The position numbers and the translations under genes are program-made. Source: Symbiodinium natans (taxonomy: Eukaryota > Sar > Dinophyceae > Suessiales > Symbiodiniaceae). Taken from it: a DNA stretch of 64,000 nucleotides. Under the pieces are notes generated by a model. The model did not search any database, was not told the origin of the DNA, and was given only the letters and a program-made list of their open reading frames with translations. The stretch lies in assembly GCA_905221605.1 (NCBI GenBank), contig CAJNDS010002605.1, positions 77,501 to 141,500 on the forward strand, given 5' to 3'. Below are positions 63,034-64,000 of the stretch, one piece after another. Within the stretch, counting starts at the first letter, position 1, and every line of letters begins with the position of its first letter.

Positions 63034-63145
63034 TGGGGTTTACGAAAATAAGGGACCCCTCACCTAAGACCCCCAAATAGTAGGATTCCCCAATATATAA
63101 CCCCAGAAAGGTACCCCCTAATCTCGGAAACCCCCACATCTCAGT
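63034..63145. repeat. Dispersed repeat copy 2
   Basis: Begins GGGGTTTACGAAAATAAGGG and ends CTCGGAAACCCCC, with CCCCAAATAGTAGG and ATATAACCCC blocks inside; clearly related in order and sequence to 47838-47945. Confidence 0.72.
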
Positions 63146-63236
63146 CCGGTGAAATTTCGCCTCGCGACTGTCGGAGTGCCCTGGCCATGGAGGCCCGGCA
63201 GGCTGCCAGGATCCAGGCCTCCTGCTGCGGGCTAAG

Positions 63237-63410
63237 GTTTTAGGGGCTTAAGTAATTAGGCCCATTAAGGGTTTTAGGGGCTTAAGCAATTAAGAGGCTT
63301 AAGTAATTAGGGTTTTCGGGTTCGGCTCTCACACTCGCACAAGGCAGGCAAGGAAATTTTTGGCACCCGACAAGCCACAGCACAGCGGGGTTCGAAGCCA
63401 GGCAAGGATT
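63237..63410. repeat. Degenerate telomere-type tract plus companion blocks
   Basis: TTAGGGGCTTAAG units, then CTCTCACACTCGCACAAGGC AGGCAAGG, then TTTTTGGCACCCGACAAGCC ACAGCACAG. The last block recurs at 38563-38600 inside the secreted-protein candidate. Confidence 0.8.
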
Positions 63411-63729
63411 CGGAAGGTTCTGACTATGGCAATCTGCAAGATTCCCACTCAAGCACAACACCAGACCAAAGATGAAATCAGGTAGCGTGCAGGCCAACAA
63501 GGTGCTCTGAGGGGAATCCCTTGCCACGAGGACAGTTCAGTGACGATTCTCGTCCTATCTGACACTACAGGTTCATCCGTTTCAGACAAGGTCTGTGTGT
63601 TTACGCTTCCCTTCGCAGGTTTCGCAAAGACACATAGCCCCATGTTTATTATTTAAGCCATCACGAGCGGGGAAGGGAAGGGTTTCCGTGATTATCCATT
63701 ACGGCAAGCAAACCCTACTGTCGGTGGTT

Positions 63730-64000
63730 TTAATCTGTAACGATCTGTGGCGGCATCTCAGATTCCTCGTCCTCTTTGAGCTTCACATGCCCATGCAACT
63801 CAGGGACCTTGAAGCAAACTTTGCGGATCAGAAAGAGGCAGAGGCCGACCAGGATCCCAAGAGCCATGCCCCCAACGAAGGGCAGGGGATCTTGTCCGAG
63901 AAATCGAGCGGGTATGGCGCCCTGCTCGGAAGTTGGGGCGGTTGTACTCGGGGCTGTGGTCTCTATTGCACGGGCCGTGGAAGCGTGCGTGGATGATGCT
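63730..64000 (-). CDS. C-terminus of a type I membrane protein (partial)
   Basis: The frame enters from the right edge and runs 89 codons to TAA at 63730-63732. It opens with a Ser/Thr/Ala-rich stalk (TTAPSTTAPTSEQ), then a membrane segment (GGMALGILVGLCLFLI), a basic stop-transfer RK, and a charged cytoplasmic tail (HVKLKEDEESEMPPQ). This order is what a single-pass surface or vesicular protein looks like. The rest of the gene lies outside the window. Family not recognised. Confidence 0.6.
   Translation of the reverse strand, partial: ASSTHASTARAIETTAPSTTAPTSEQGAIPARFLGQDPLPFVGGMALGILVGLCLFLIRKVCFKVPELHGHVKLKEDEESEMPPQIVTD

Noticed and set aside
63385-63400. GGTTCGAAGCC, resembling a tRNA B box
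   Set aside because: T-stem cannot pair, and the sequence is part of a dispersed repeat.
1-64000. Search for dinoflagellate spliced-leader relics (GTAGCCATTTTGGCTCAAG), CRISPR arrays and rRNA segments
   Set aside because: None seen on visual inspection; absence by eye is not proof.

Overview
This window looks like nuclear DNA of a microbial eukaryote, probably an alga or other protist. Three things point that way: no long uninterrupted genes or operons, split genes with splice signals, and many scattered arrays of the plant/alveolate-type telomere repeat TTTAGGG together with tri- and dinucleotide microsatellites. Base composition is roughly balanced to slightly GC-rich. Dinoflagellate, chromerid or cryptophyte origin would all fit; the sequence alone does not decide, and the many short inferred introns (about 42-160 nt) argue mildly for a compact-intron genome.

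Calling genes by eye is hard here. Three-frame-open stretches are common on both strands, so a protein-like reading is weak evidence. I rested calls on (a) a recognisable motif, (b) splice acceptor and donor sites that keep the reading phase across exons, (c) codon-position bias counted by hand (G-rich first codon position), and (d) absence of a competing frame. The one firmly recognised domain is a WW domain (minus strand, about 45.3-45.7 kb) split by a GC-AG intron. Next best are a membrane-anchored C-terminus at the right edge (63.7-64.0 kb, minus), a four-exon phase-consistent model at 32.7-33.7 kb (plus), two-exon models at 8.1-8.6, 14.2-14.5, 37.4-37.7, 42.4-42.7 and 44.2-44.5 kb (plus), a multi-exon model at 12.4-13.0 kb (plus), and a degenerate Ty3/gypsy-like RT-RNase H relic at about 8.9-9.7 kb. 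Most other CDS entries are candidates with modest confidence and no known family.

Layout. 0-3.1 kb: microsatellites and a tandem repeat. 3.2-6.3 kb: minus-strand exon candidates around 3.7-4.7 kb, plus-strand ones either side. 8-14.5 kb: plus-strand genes and the retroelement relic. 14.6-18.6 kb: a stop-poor block, telomere-type arrays, minus-strand candidates, a plus-strand terminal exon and a MITE-like hairpin. 19-26 kb: minus-strand candidates, 290-bp and 33-bp tandem repeats, and a plus-strand gene whose putative intron carries telomere-type DNA. 28-38 kb: both strands, often convergent. 38-44 kb: secreted-protein candidate, telomere-type arrays, more exons. 44-54 kb: the WW gene and a run of minus-strand candidates. 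55-64 kb: a Cys-rich plus-strand ORF, a recent direct duplication, a telomere-derived satellite and minus-strand genes to the edge.

Nothing suggests that neighbouring genes form one pathway. The most unusual feature is the repeat landscape: telomere-type tracts at more than a dozen internal sites, repeatedly accompanied by a second conserved sequence block, plus several small hairpin or terminal-repeat elements. No rRNA, tRNA or CRISPR array was found.
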